A DNA stretch of 15,586 nucleotides from Candidatus Cloacimonadota bacterium (GTDB taxonomy: Bacteria > Cloacimonadota > Cloacimonadia > Cloacimonadales > WRIO01), in contig JAGOCT010000011.1 in assembly GCA_017998585.1 (NCBI GenBank), positions 1 to 15,586 on the forward strand, read 5' to 3'. Shown here one piece after another: positions 1-6,315 of the stretch; positions within the stretch are counted from its first letter, which is position 1; the number at the start of each line of letters is the position of its first letter. A program made the translations under genes and the position numbers. Under the pieces are notes generated by a model that worked only from the letters and a program-made list of their open reading frames with translations, was not told the origin of the DNA and did not search any database.

Positions 1-1
1 T

Positions 2-79
2 ATCAGTCTTTCCTTTATTGAAGGTAAATCAACCACCAGTATCATAAAAAAGGTAGTTTCTCAAAATGAGTCATCATGA
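2..79 (+). CDS. 3' end of an unidentified gene (partial)
   Basis: One frame is open from the left edge and stops with TGA at 77-79, overlapping the start of the RseC-type gene by 14 bases. The visible 25 residues include GKSTTSIIKKVVSQNESS, which reads like the last helix of a soluble protein. Overlapping stops and starts are the rule in this operon, so this is the likelier end of the upstream gene. A rival frame stops at 45-47 and cannot be excluded. The product cannot be identified from so little sequence. Confidence 0.35.
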   Translation: MSLSFIEGKSTTSIIKKVVSQNESS

Positions 80-500
80 ACATATCCCGTCAACCTGTGA
101 CGAAGAAACAGGTATTGTTGTTAACAGCACTCCAAATGACGTATGGGTGGAAAGGATGTCACTCGAAGGTTGTAAAAGTTGCGCCATGAGTGGTGTATGT
201 GGTTCAAAAAACACACCTCAACTGAAATTTAAAAATGATGCAGATTATCACATAGGGGATATCGTATTGATTCATATCAGTAGTTCCACCCGTTTAATGT
301 CTTCATTCATCATTTTTATTGTCCCAGTCATACTTTTAATCCTCACATTCGCTCTTTTCTATTATGTTTTAAATACGAGTGAAAAAATCAGTATTCTAGT
401 GGGTTTTCTCAGCTTGTTTTTGTCTGCTCTGATTATTGGCCTTTATGATAAGTATTTGGCGAAAACCAAAGCTGTCAGTATTTCAAAAAAGGATTTATAA
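66..500 (+). CDS. rseC: SoxR-reducing system / RseC family membrane protein
   Basis: This 144-residue protein has the RseC/MucC layout. A short N-terminal region carries a cysteine cluster, C36-x2-C39-x5-C45, preceded by a G-x-V-V segment (16-19). Two hydrophobic membrane segments follow at about 77-101 and 108-126, with a short charged tail. In E. coli, RseC is an inner-membrane protein linked to the sigma-E system and to the Rsx/Rnf electron-transfer complex that keeps SoxR reduced. In anaerobes the gene often lies near rnf genes, so the upstream neighbour outside the window could be of that kind (inference). The ATG at 66 has an AAGGTAG-like ribosome site about 10 bases upstream. The stop is immediately followed by the folB start. 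The family call is good; the physiological role here is not known. Confidence 0.75.
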   Translation: MSHHEHIPSTCDEETGIVVNSTPNDVWVERMSLEGCKSCAMSGVCGSKNTPQLKFKNDADYHIGDIVLIHISSSTRLMSSFIIFIVPVILLILTFALFYYVLNTSEKISILVGFLSLFLSALIIGLYDKYLAKTKAVSISKKDL

Positions 501-860
501 ATGAATATATTTTTAAAAGATATGATATTCTTTGGATATCACGGCGTATATCCAGAAGAAAGAAAACTCGGCCAAAGATTTGTAGTTAATATTACATTAA
601 CCAGTCAGCATGAAAATGATAAACTCATTCATCATCTTGAAGATACAATTGATTATACAAAAGTTTATGATGAAGTGAAGCATATCATGGAAAAAGAACA
701 GTTTTTACTTTTAGAAAACTGTTGTAACCACATCATCAGTTCCTTGCTTGAAAAATTTTCATTACTCCAGGAAGTTATTGTTAAGATTGAAAAACCTGGT
801 GTACCAATCAATGGTAGCTTATCATCTGTTGCGATAGAAATGAAAAGGAACAGAGATTGA
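501..860 (+). CDS. folB: Dihydroneopterin aldolase
   Basis: FolB cleaves 7,8-dihydroneopterin to 6-hydroxymethyl-dihydropterin and glycolaldehyde in cytoplasmic folate synthesis. The 119-residue length is normal for the family. The signature F-G-Y-H-G-V-Y-P-E-E lies at 11-20. Residues matching the known active site are in place: E20, Y52, E72 and K98 (in KIEKPG), at constant spacing to the well-studied S. aureus enzyme (E22, Y54, E74, K100 as I recall them). The ATG at 501 directly abuts the TAA of rseC, with AAAGGAT upstream as the ribosome site. The stop overlaps the TTG start of folK. The two genes encode consecutive steps of one pathway, which supports both calls. Confidence 0.95.
   Translation: MNIFLKDMIFFGYHGVYPEERKLGQRFVVNITLTSQHENDKLIHHLEDTIDYTKVYDEVKHIMEKEQFLLLENCCNHIISSLLEKFSLLQEVIVKIEKPGVPINGSLSSVAIEMKRNRD
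845..849 (+). promoter_or_regulatory. Ribosome binding site for folK (decides a TTG start)
   Basis: AAGGA lies inside the end of folB, 7 bases before the TTG at 857. Its position supports initiation at TTG, since no ATG in the right frame precedes the conserved LSLGSNLG segment. Confidence 0.6.
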
Positions 861-1318
861 GAGCGATTCTCAGTTTAGGATCAAATTTAGGAAATCGGAA
901 TGACTCGATTAACCAAGCGATTAACCAAATTGCAAATCTTCCCAATACAATAGTTCAAAAACAGAGTCAGATTATTGAAACTGAGCCCTGGGGGCATATC
1001 CTGCAGCCTGCATTTCTTAATTGTGTCGTTATCATAGAAACAGTACTAAATCCCTATGATTTACTGGATTCACTGCTAAACATTGAAAACAAACTGGGTC
1101 GTATCAGAACTGAGAAGTGGGGAGCAAGGACAATAGATATTGATATTATTTTTTATGAGAACCAAGTCATAAAAACAGATAATCTGACAATTCCTCATCC
1201 TTATATGCATGAGCGCTTATTTGTGTTGGATTGTTTAAATGAGATTTGCCCAGAATATATGCATCCGATTTTTAAAAAGAATATCAAAGAATTAATAAAT
1301 AATATAAAACAGGGGTAG
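857..1318 (+). CDS. folK: 2-amino-4-hydroxy-6-hydroxymethyldihydropteridine pyrophosphokinase
   Basis: FolK (HPPK) transfers pyrophosphate from ATP to 6-hydroxymethyl-dihydropterin, the step after FolB. The N-terminal L-S-L-G-S-N-L-G-N-R (5-14), E-P-W-G (43-46), and the signature R84...K87-W-G-A-R91-T-I-D94-I-D96 are all present. D94 and D96 match the two magnesium-binding aspartates. The I-P-H-P-x-M-x-x-R segment (112-120) is also typical. The length of 153 residues is normal. The start is TTG, overlapping the folB stop in TTGA, which implies translational coupling. Starting here puts the first conserved strand at residue 3, as in known HPPKs. No odd features apart from the start codon. Confidence 0.95.
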   Translation: MRAILSLGSNLGNRNDSINQAINQIANLPNTIVQKQSQIIETEPWGHILQPAFLNCVVIIETVLNPYDLLDSLLNIENKLGRIRTEKWGARTIDIDIIFYENQVIKTDNLTIPHPYMHERLFVLDCLNEICPEYMHPIFKKNIKELINNIKQG

Positions 1319-1320
1319 AT

Positions 1321-2337
1321 ATGAGCACTTTAGCGTCAATTATATTAGCAGCGGGAAAGGGTACCCGAATGAAATCTGATAAGGCAAAAGTAACCTTTTC
1401 ACTTGCCGGGAAAAGTCTTGTTCAGAGAGTGGTTGAAACCTCATTAAAGAGTGAATGTAATAAGATTTGCGTCATCGTTGGATATAAAAAAGAAGATGTA
1501 ATGAACTGTATTCCGCCACATAAAAGCTTGGAATACTGTGAACAGACTGAACAATTGGGAACCGGTCATGCTGTTAAAATGGCAGAAGAAAATTTTAAAA
1601 ACTGTGAAGGAGAAGTCTTTATTCTGTGTGGTGATGTACCACTTTTAAAACCAGAAACACTCGAGAAGATGCTAGAATCTCATCATAATAATAAAGCATT
1701 TTGTACTGTTCTGACAATGATTCTTGATGATCCGGGTAAATATGGACGTATGATTAGAGATAAAAACAATCAGATTCATAAAATTGTAGAATTTAAAGAC
1801 GCCAGTGAAGAGCAGAGACAGGTTAAAGAAGTAAACAGCGGGATTTATTGTTTCGATATTCAGGCTTTATTTAAAGCATTACAAAAAATCAACAACAACA
1901 ATGAACAACATGAATACTATCTGACCGATGTACTTGAGATTTTTTATAATGAAAATAAACGGATTGATGCAATTGTACTGGATGATGTCTCAGAAGCAGC
2001 CGGTGTCAACTCTCAGGAGCAACTGGCTGAACTGGAATGTGAGTTTAACAACAGAATTAATAATCACTGGCTGAACAATGGCGTGGTAATCGAAAATCCG
2101 GCTACTGTCATCATTTCAGAAGATGCTATCATAGAAAATGATGTAACGATACAGGCTGGCACGGTTATTCGTGGTAACTCTGTGATTAAGAAAAATTCAA
2201 TAATCGGTGTTAATTGCTATCTTGAAGATGCCAATATTTTAAGTAACTGTATTTTGAAAGGTTATAATATCGTTATAGATAAACAATTGGAAAGTGGTAC
2301 GATACTTAACTGGCAGGAGAAACAAATCAATGAATGA
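1321..2337 (+). CDS. glmU: GlmU-like UDP-N-acetylglucosamine pyrophosphorylase, short form without acetyltransferase domain
   Basis: The N-terminal two thirds match the GlmU uridylyltransferase domain: LAAGKGTRM (9-17) and K23 for nucleotide binding, then E-Q-L-G-T-G-H-A-V, C-G-D-V-P-L-L, Y-G-R-M-I, I-V-E-F-K-D, V-N-S-G-I-Y and E-Y-Y-L-T-D. These cover the residues known to bind UTP, GlcNAc-1-phosphate and Mg2+. After about residue 250 there are only a few left-handed beta-helix (hexapeptide) turns, and the protein ends at 338 residues. Full bifunctional GlmU is about 450-460 residues, and the missing part holds the acetyltransferase catalytic His. The likely reaction is UTP + GlcNAc-1-P to UDP-GlcNAc, for cell-wall and lipopolysaccharide precursors. 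Another sugar-1-phosphate is possible. The start lies 2 bases after folK, and an AGGGG at the folK end serves as ribosome site. Confidence 0.85.
   Translation: MSTLASIILAAGKGTRMKSDKAKVTFSLAGKSLVQRVVETSLKSECNKICVIVGYKKEDVMNCIPPHKSLEYCEQTEQLGTGHAVKMAEENFKNCEGEVFILCGDVPLLKPETLEKMLESHHNNKAFCTVLTMILDDPGKYGRMIRDKNNQIHKIVEFKDASEEQRQVKEVNSGIYCFDIQALFKALQKINNNNEQHEYYLTDVLEIFYNENKRIDAIVLDDVSEAAGVNSQEQLAELECEFNNRINNHWLNNGVVIENPATVIISEDAIIENDVTIQAGTVIRGNSVIKKNSIIGVNCYLEDANILSNCILKGYNIVIDKQLESGTILNWQEKQINE
2315..2319 (+). promoter_or_regulatory. Ribosome binding site for the HIT gene (decides the start)
   Basis: AGGAG lies 10 bases before the ATG at 2330. It favours that ATG over an in-frame upstream start at 2294, which would add 12 residues with no family match and a much longer overlap with the preceding gene. 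Confidence 0.65.
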
Positions 2338-2827
2338 CATACTGTATTCTCCATGGCGCTTACAATATATCATTTCTGAGAAAGAAAACCAATGCATCTT
2401 TTGCGTGAAGCCAAATTCTAAAGATGATGCCAAGCATTTAATATTATACAGAACAGAACTCTCTTTTGTGATTATGAATTTGTATCCCTACAATAATGGT
2501 CATCTGATGGTAGTTCCTTATCGTCATGTAGCCCGACTGAGTGATCTAGAAATGGATGAAGTAAATGACTTATTCCAGTTAGTTCAAACAACAGAAGGCA
2601 TTTTAACCAGGGTGTATCACTCTGATGGTTTTAACATTGGTCTTAACTTAGGAAAAGCTGCCGGAGCTGGAATAGACGAACACTTACATGTTCATATCGT
2701 TCCTCGCTGGAATGGAGACTGTAATTTTATGCATTCAATCAATGGTACACGTGTTATTCCAGAAGCTTTTGAACAGGCTTATGCAAAAATCAAAGAAGAG
2801 TTTGACAAACTACCCCATGAAAAATAA
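2330..2827 (+). CDS. HIT family protein (Ap4A phosphorylase/hydrolase-like)
   Basis: The 165-residue protein belongs to the histidine triad superfamily. The N-terminus M-N-D-I-L-Y-S-P-W-R-L-Q-Y-I resembles the P-W-R-x-x-Y-I start of the diadenosine tetraphosphate phosphorylase-like branch. It is followed by a C-x-x-C (CIFC) that may bind metal. The middle has NLYPYNNGHLMVVPYRH. The catalytic triad is H-L-H-V-H-I-V, followed by P-R-W-N-G-D-x-N-F-M, which is typical of that branch. By family knowledge these cytoplasmic enzymes split dinucleoside polyphosphates or nucleotide conjugates; the exact substrate cannot be read from sequence. I chose ATG 2330, overlapping the glmU end by 8 bases, because family members begin just before the PWR motif. 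Confidence 0.88.
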   Translation: MNDILYSPWRLQYIISEKENQCIFCVKPNSKDDAKHLILYRTELSFVIMNLYPYNNGHLMVVPYRHVARLSDLEMDEVNDLFQLVQTTEGILTRVYHSDGFNIGLNLGKAAGAGIDEHLHVHIVPRWNGDCNFMHSINGTRVIPEAFEQAYAKIKEEFDKLPHEK

Positions 2828-2842
2828 TTTGGCATTAATCTT

Positions 2843-3244
2843 ATGAAAAAAATCTTAATAATCATAAGCATACTTATTATTTTAGGATGTGGTCTTTATT
2901 TTTATTTTGTAATTTATCCTAAAATGAAAGATAAAACTGATCATACAGAGGAACAATATCCTGCAATCAAGATTGGTCTTGTTAATGGATGCGGTTATCA
3001 GGGGGTTGCCGGAAATATAGCAGAGGCAATGACTGATAAAAATATAGATGTGGTACAGATTTCCAATGCCCGGAAATTCATTTACAAAGAGTCAGTAATT
3101 GTCGTAAAAATTGATGATAAAAATGAGCTGGAACGGTTAAAAAAAATGACAGGAATCACTCATGTCATCTATGCCTTAAATGATACCTATCCGGTTCCAT
3201 TTTTAATAATAGCAGGTAAGGATTATCAGACCTATTTCCATTAA
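2843..3244 (+). CDS. Membrane-anchored LytR C-terminal (LytR_C) domain protein
   Basis: The 133-residue protein has one N-terminal hydrophobic segment (about 4-27), most likely an uncleaved signal anchor. A single LytR_C-like domain follows (about 45-130). The match rests on I-x-x-G-L-V-N-G-C-G-Y-Q-G-V-A-G, the characteristic V-x-N-G-x-G-x-x-G-x-A motif, and on the alternating pattern of VVQISNAR and ESVIVVKID. In other bacteria this domain hangs on LytR-CpsA-Psr enzymes that attach polymers to peptidoglycan, but here the enzymatic part is absent. The domain is probably periplasmic. The gene sits 15 bases after the HIT gene and 30 before rsfS. As I recall, this pairing with rsfS occurs in several FCB and related phyla. 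Function is unknown. Confidence 0.7.
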   Translation: MKKILIIISILIILGCGLYFYFVIYPKMKDKTDHTEEQYPAIKIGLVNGCGYQGVAGNIAEAMTDKNIDVVQISNARKFIYKESVIVVKIDDKNELERLKKMTGITHVIYALNDTYPVPFLIIAGKDYQTYFH

Positions 3245-3264
3245 AGGAATTCAGGTAGAAATAA

Positions 3265-3270
3265 AAGGAG
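3265..3270 (+). promoter_or_regulatory. Strong ribosome binding site for rsfS
   Basis: AAGGAG lies 4 bases before the ATG at 3275, in the largest gap of the + strand operon (3245-3274). It is among the closest matches to the consensus in the window, suggesting independent initiation rather than coupling. No convincing promoter was seen in this gap. Confidence 0.6.
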
Positions 3271-3274
3271 TGTT

Positions 3275-3637
3275 ATGGAACACAGTATAACAGATAAGGT
3301 AAAACTGATTGTTGAATGGCTTGAAACAAAGAAAGCTGAAAATATCAGTTATATCAATTTACAGGGAAAGACTAGTTTTACAGATGCTATTATTGTCTGT
3401 AACGGTACCGCTGAAATTCATAACCGTGCAATTGCAGATCATGTAATTGACATGGCAAAAGAACATAAAATGATGATTTTAGGTAAAGAAGGTATGGAAA
3501 ATGCAAAATGGATATTAATCGATTTAGGTGATGTAATCATTCATATCTTCAATTCAGCCATGAGAGATTTCTATAAAATGGAACAACTCTGGATAAAAGA
3601 AAATAAAATACAGGATACAGAACAAAATGAAGATTAA
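3275..3637 (+). CDS. rsfS: Ribosomal silencing factor RsfS
   Basis: RsfS binds ribosomal protein uL14 and blocks joining of the two ribosomal subunits when nutrients are scarce. The 120-residue length is typical. The N-terminal helix (I-V-E-W-L-E-T-K-K-A-x-N-I) leads to the conserved F-T-D-A-I-I-V-C-N-G-T-A segment. The C-terminal signature W-I-L-I-D-L-G-D-V-I-I-H-I-F-N, then R-D-F-Y-K-M-E-Q-L-W, is the best family mark. The gene ends inside argS (11-base overlap). The product is cytoplasmic. No key residue looks missing. Confidence 0.93.
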   Translation: MEHSITDKVKLIVEWLETKKAENISYINLQGKTSFTDAIIVCNGTAEIHNRAIADHVIDMAKEHKMMILGKEGMENAKWILIDLGDVIIHIFNSAMRDFYKMEQLWIKENKIQDTEQNED

Positions 3638-5294
3638 AGATATCATCAGAAAAGAGATTGAAAAATCCGCTAAATCTTTAAAAATTCAGTTGAATACAAT
3701 GTATTCTATTGAAATTCCAAAAGTCAAAGAACATGGAGATTTTTCTTCAAATGTCGCTTTGATAAGTTGTAAACTCAATGAAAAAAATCCAATGGAACTC
3801 GCAGAAATAATATGTGCAAAACTCCAGAGAAATAAAAATTTTGATGAAGTTACAGTTGCAAAACCAGGCTTTATAAATTTTAAGATTTCACGAAACCTAT
3901 ATGTAGAAGTCATAAAAAGTATACTTGAACTGGGAGACGAGTTTGGACGTTCAGAATATGGTGAAGGCAAAAAAGTGTTGCTAGAATTTGTTAGTGCCAA
4001 TCCAACGGGACCGCTCAATATCGTTAGTGCACGAGCAGCTGCTTATGGTGACACCTTATACAGAATTATGTCATTTATTGGTTTTGATCCGACACGTGAG
4101 TTCTATATCAATGATGCTGGTAATCAGGTAGAAATTCTGGCTGAATCGATTGAATTAAGATTTAGAGAATTGTTGGGAGAAAAAATAGATGATATGCCAA
4201 TGGAAGCTTATCATGGAGAATATGTAAAAGAACTGGCTCAAAAACTCAATACAATGGAAGGTTCTCGAATTCTTCATATGAGTGAAATTGAAAGAATTCA
4301 AAAGATTAAAAAATTTGCTCTTGACGAAATTCATGAAATGCAAGTCGAGAGTCTTGAAAAATTTGATGTTGAGTTTGATTCCTGGATTTCAGAAAAAGCG
4401 ATAAGATCTATGGGTATCATTGAAGAAGTATTAAGCTATCTTTATGAATCTAAAGTAACTTATGAAAAAGATGATGCTATCTGGTTTATGGCAACAAAAT
4501 TTGGTGATGAAAAAGATCGTGTTTTACTCAAAGCAGATGGTCTTCCTACTTATTTTGTTCCGGATATTGCTTATCATACTACCAAATATCAGCGAGAATA
4601 TGATGTCATCATTGATGTCTTAGGTCCCGATCATCATGGTTATATACAAAGACTGATTGCAGCATTAAGTGCTTTAAAATATGATGAAAAAAAATTAGAA
4701 TTTATTTTTCTTCAACAAGTGAATTTATTCAATGAAGGCGAAAAAATTAAAATGTCAAAACGTGCAGGTAAAATTGTGACGATGAATGAGTTGATTGACG
4801 AGGTAGGGAAAGATGCTGCGAGATTTTTCTTTATTGACCGTAAGCCTAATTCTCATTTAAATTTCGACCTTGAGCTTGCAAAAAAACAGTCTTCTGAAAA
4901 TCCTGTTTATTACTGTCAATATGCTTATGCCCGTATTTGCAGCATTCTAGATAAAGCAGATAAATTACAGTTAAAAACAAAAGAGATTGACTTCACTAAA
5001 CTGAAGAAATTAAACAGACCGGATGAATTTGAAATTATCAAGAAATTACAAGAGTTTCCAGATGTTTTAATTGGTTGTTCTGATTTTCGTGAACCACATC
5101 GCCTAAGTGAATATTTAAAAGAATTAAGTGGTTCTTTCCACAGATATTACCATGAATGTGGTATATTAAATAAGAGAACAAAAGATACCACTTTTGCTCG
5201 CTTATACCTCATTAAAGCCGTTAAAAACGTATTATCAACAGGATTAAACTTAATAGGAGTCAGTTCACCTGACAAATTATATAAGTTAAAATGA
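3627..5294 (+). CDS. argS: Arginyl-tRNA synthetase with variant HIGH motif
   Basis: ArgS charges tRNA-Arg with arginine using ATP. The 555-residue length is normal. An N-terminal Add-1 type domain (about 1-90, with K-E-H-G-D-F-S-S-N-V-A) precedes the class I catalytic domain. The segment S-A-N-P-T-G-P-L at 123-130 is the usual lead-in to the HIGH motif, but the next four residues are N131-I-V-S134, so both histidines are absent. The KMSKS loop is present as K375-M-S-K-R379. E-N-P-V-Y-Y-C-Q-Y-A-Y-A-R-I is the expected entry to the anticodon-binding DALR domain at the C-terminus. The ATG lies within the end of rsfS and the stop overlaps the next start by 4 bases. It is probably the cell's working ArgS, since the rest is well conserved. 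Confidence 0.92.
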   Translation: MKIKDIIRKEIEKSAKSLKIQLNTMYSIEIPKVKEHGDFSSNVALISCKLNEKNPMELAEIICAKLQRNKNFDEVTVAKPGFINFKISRNLYVEVIKSILELGDEFGRSEYGEGKKVLLEFVSANPTGPLNIVSARAAAYGDTLYRIMSFIGFDPTREFYINDAGNQVEILAESIELRFRELLGEKIDDMPMEAYHGEYVKELAQKLNTMEGSRILHMSEIERIQKIKKFALDEIHEMQVESLEKFDVEFDSWISEKAIRSMGIIEEVLSYLYESKVTYEKDDAIWFMATKFGDEKDRVLLKADGLPTYFVPDIAYHTTKYQREYDVIIDVLGPDHHGYIQRLIAALSALKYDEKKLEFIFLQQVNLFNEGEKIKMSKRAGKIVTMNELIDEVGKDAARFFFIDRKPNSHLNFDLELAKKQSSENPVYYCQYAYARICSILDKADKLQLKTKEIDFTKLKKLNRPDEFEIIKKLQEFPDVLIGCSDFREPHRLSEYLKELSGSFHRYYHECGILNKRTKDTTFARLYLIKAVKNVLSTGLNLIGVSSPDKLYKLK

Positions 5295-5794
5295 GAAAAA
5301 TGTTAGTTATTTCTGATACCCATCATAACTTTGATTTGATGGGTACAGTTTTTGCTAAAGAGCATGATATTGATTCCATTATTCATCTAGGCGATGAACA
5401 TGATGATTTGGATTTTTTTCCTGAATTTACAAGTAATAAAACAATCTACAGTGTACCAGGACTTTACCATAAAGATTACTATCTTATCCTAAAAAAATGT
5501 ATCAAAGTTAAAATCGAAAATTGGGAAATGATACTAGCTCATTCTCCTCATGATTTACAATACCAAAGTCAAGAAAATTTAATTTATATACATGGACATA
5601 CCCATAAGGCTACAATAAGGATAGAAAAAGGAAGCTGTGTGATAAATCCAGGTCATTTAAAAGCATTAAAAGACAGGGGAGAGGTAGCATCATACATGAT
5701 TTTTGAGATTGATAACGGTTCTGTAAAGTTTATTTTAAAAAATATTCAGGGAGAATTACTCTCAGAAAAAATCATTTCAAAAAATATAAAATGA
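5291..5794 (+). CDS. YfcE/MJ0936-type metallophosphoesterase
   Basis: The 167-residue protein has the small calcineurin-like phosphoesterase layout. Metal-binding motifs appear in order: D9-T-H11, G34-D35-x-x-D38, H84 in L-A-H-S-P-H-D, and H101-G-H103-T-H105, with the closing N119-P-G-H122. The third motif is normally G-N-H/N-D/E, but here it reads G57-L-Y-H60, so the metal-bridging Asn is not in its usual place. The family hydrolyses phosphodiesters or phosphomonoesters with Mn2+ or similar metals; the substrate here is unknown. The gene overlaps argS by 4 bases (ATGA) and the following gene by 4 bases. The product is cytoplasmic, with no signal peptide. Confidence 0.8.
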   Translation: MRKMLVISDTHHNFDLMGTVFAKEHDIDSIIHLGDEHDDLDFFPEFTSNKTIYSVPGLYHKDYYLILKKCIKVKIENWEMILAHSPHDLQYQSQENLIYIHGHTHKATIRIEKGSCVINPGHLKALKDRGEVASYMIFEIDNGSVKFILKNIQGELLSEKIISKNIK

Positions 5795-6303
5795 GATATA
5801 ATACAGGAATATTTGAAGTTTTAGAACGTTTTTTTAGTCTGGATTTTCAAAGACTGATTCTCTATTTCTTAATCTTGTTTATTCTGTATATATTCATACG
5901 ATTCTACACAAACCGCAGAAAAAAATTGATCGCTTTAAGTAAAATCCAAAAAATGCCTGCGAATATTTGGTTTTACTCAAAATTGATTGATTTTGAGTTA
6001 GGTATTGATAAAGTGAATTCTATGAGATTGTTAAAATGCTTCTATGATTATTTGCAAAGAAAATATAAAATTAATGACTCGGATTTGAAAGAAAAAACAA
6101 TTTTTCAATGGGTAAATGAAAAAGAAGAAGATCTGGAATATATTGAATTATATGGAGATATATACAATCGCATAAATGAGTTGAAACAAAATGATAGTTC
6201 AGAAGTTATCACTTATATAAAAAGTATAAAAAAATACTTTAATCAGGAAGACCTGACTGACTGGATAGAAAAACGACGTCAGGAAAATTGCAATAATTGT
6301 TAG
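5791..6303 (+). CDS. Single-pass membrane protein of unknown function, first gene of the Bat cluster
   Basis: I do not recognise a named family. The 170-residue protein has one membrane segment (about 21-38), followed by basic residues (R-F-Y-T-N-R-R-K-K), which places the N-terminus outside and the rest in the cytoplasm. Residues about 56-150 are predicted helical. The pattern Y-L-Q-R-K-Y-K-I ... K-T-I-F-Q-W-V ... Y-I-K-S-I-K-K-Y-F resembles, in spacing and hydrophobic pattern, the cytoplasmic C-terminal domain of the BatD-like protein at 8194-9081. Its place just ahead of moxR, 12 bases away, and its ATGA overlap with the phosphoesterase suggest it belongs to the Bat machine. That resemblance was judged by eye only. 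It might be a DUF4381/DUF4129-like accessory protein. Confidence 0.75.
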   Translation: MRYNTGIFEVLERFFSLDFQRLILYFLILFILYIFIRFYTNRRKKLIALSKIQKMPANIWFYSKLIDFELGIDKVNSMRLLKCFYDYLQRKYKINDSDLKEKTIFQWVNEKEEDLEYIELYGDIYNRINELKQNDSSEVITYIKSIKKYFNQEDLTDWIEKRRQENCNNC

Positions 6304-6310
6304 AAAGGAG
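6304..6310 (+). promoter_or_regulatory. Strong ribosome binding site for moxR
   Basis: AAAGGAG lies 5 bases before the ATG at 6316, directly after the upstream stop. A site this strong suits an ATPase made in larger amounts than its membrane partners (inference). Confidence 0.6.
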
Positions 6311-6315
6311 AAAGT

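Noticed and set aside
2294..2329. Upstream in-frame start for the HIT gene, adding 12 residues
   Set aside because: The extra residues have no family match and would lengthen the overlap with the preceding gene. The ATG at 2330 has an AGGAG at proper distance and puts the conserved PWR motif in its usual place.
3686..4018. 110-codon open frame on the minus strand inside argS
   Set aside because: It lies wholly antisense to well-conserved argS sequence, has no recognisable motif or ribosome site, and is best explained as a chance shadow.
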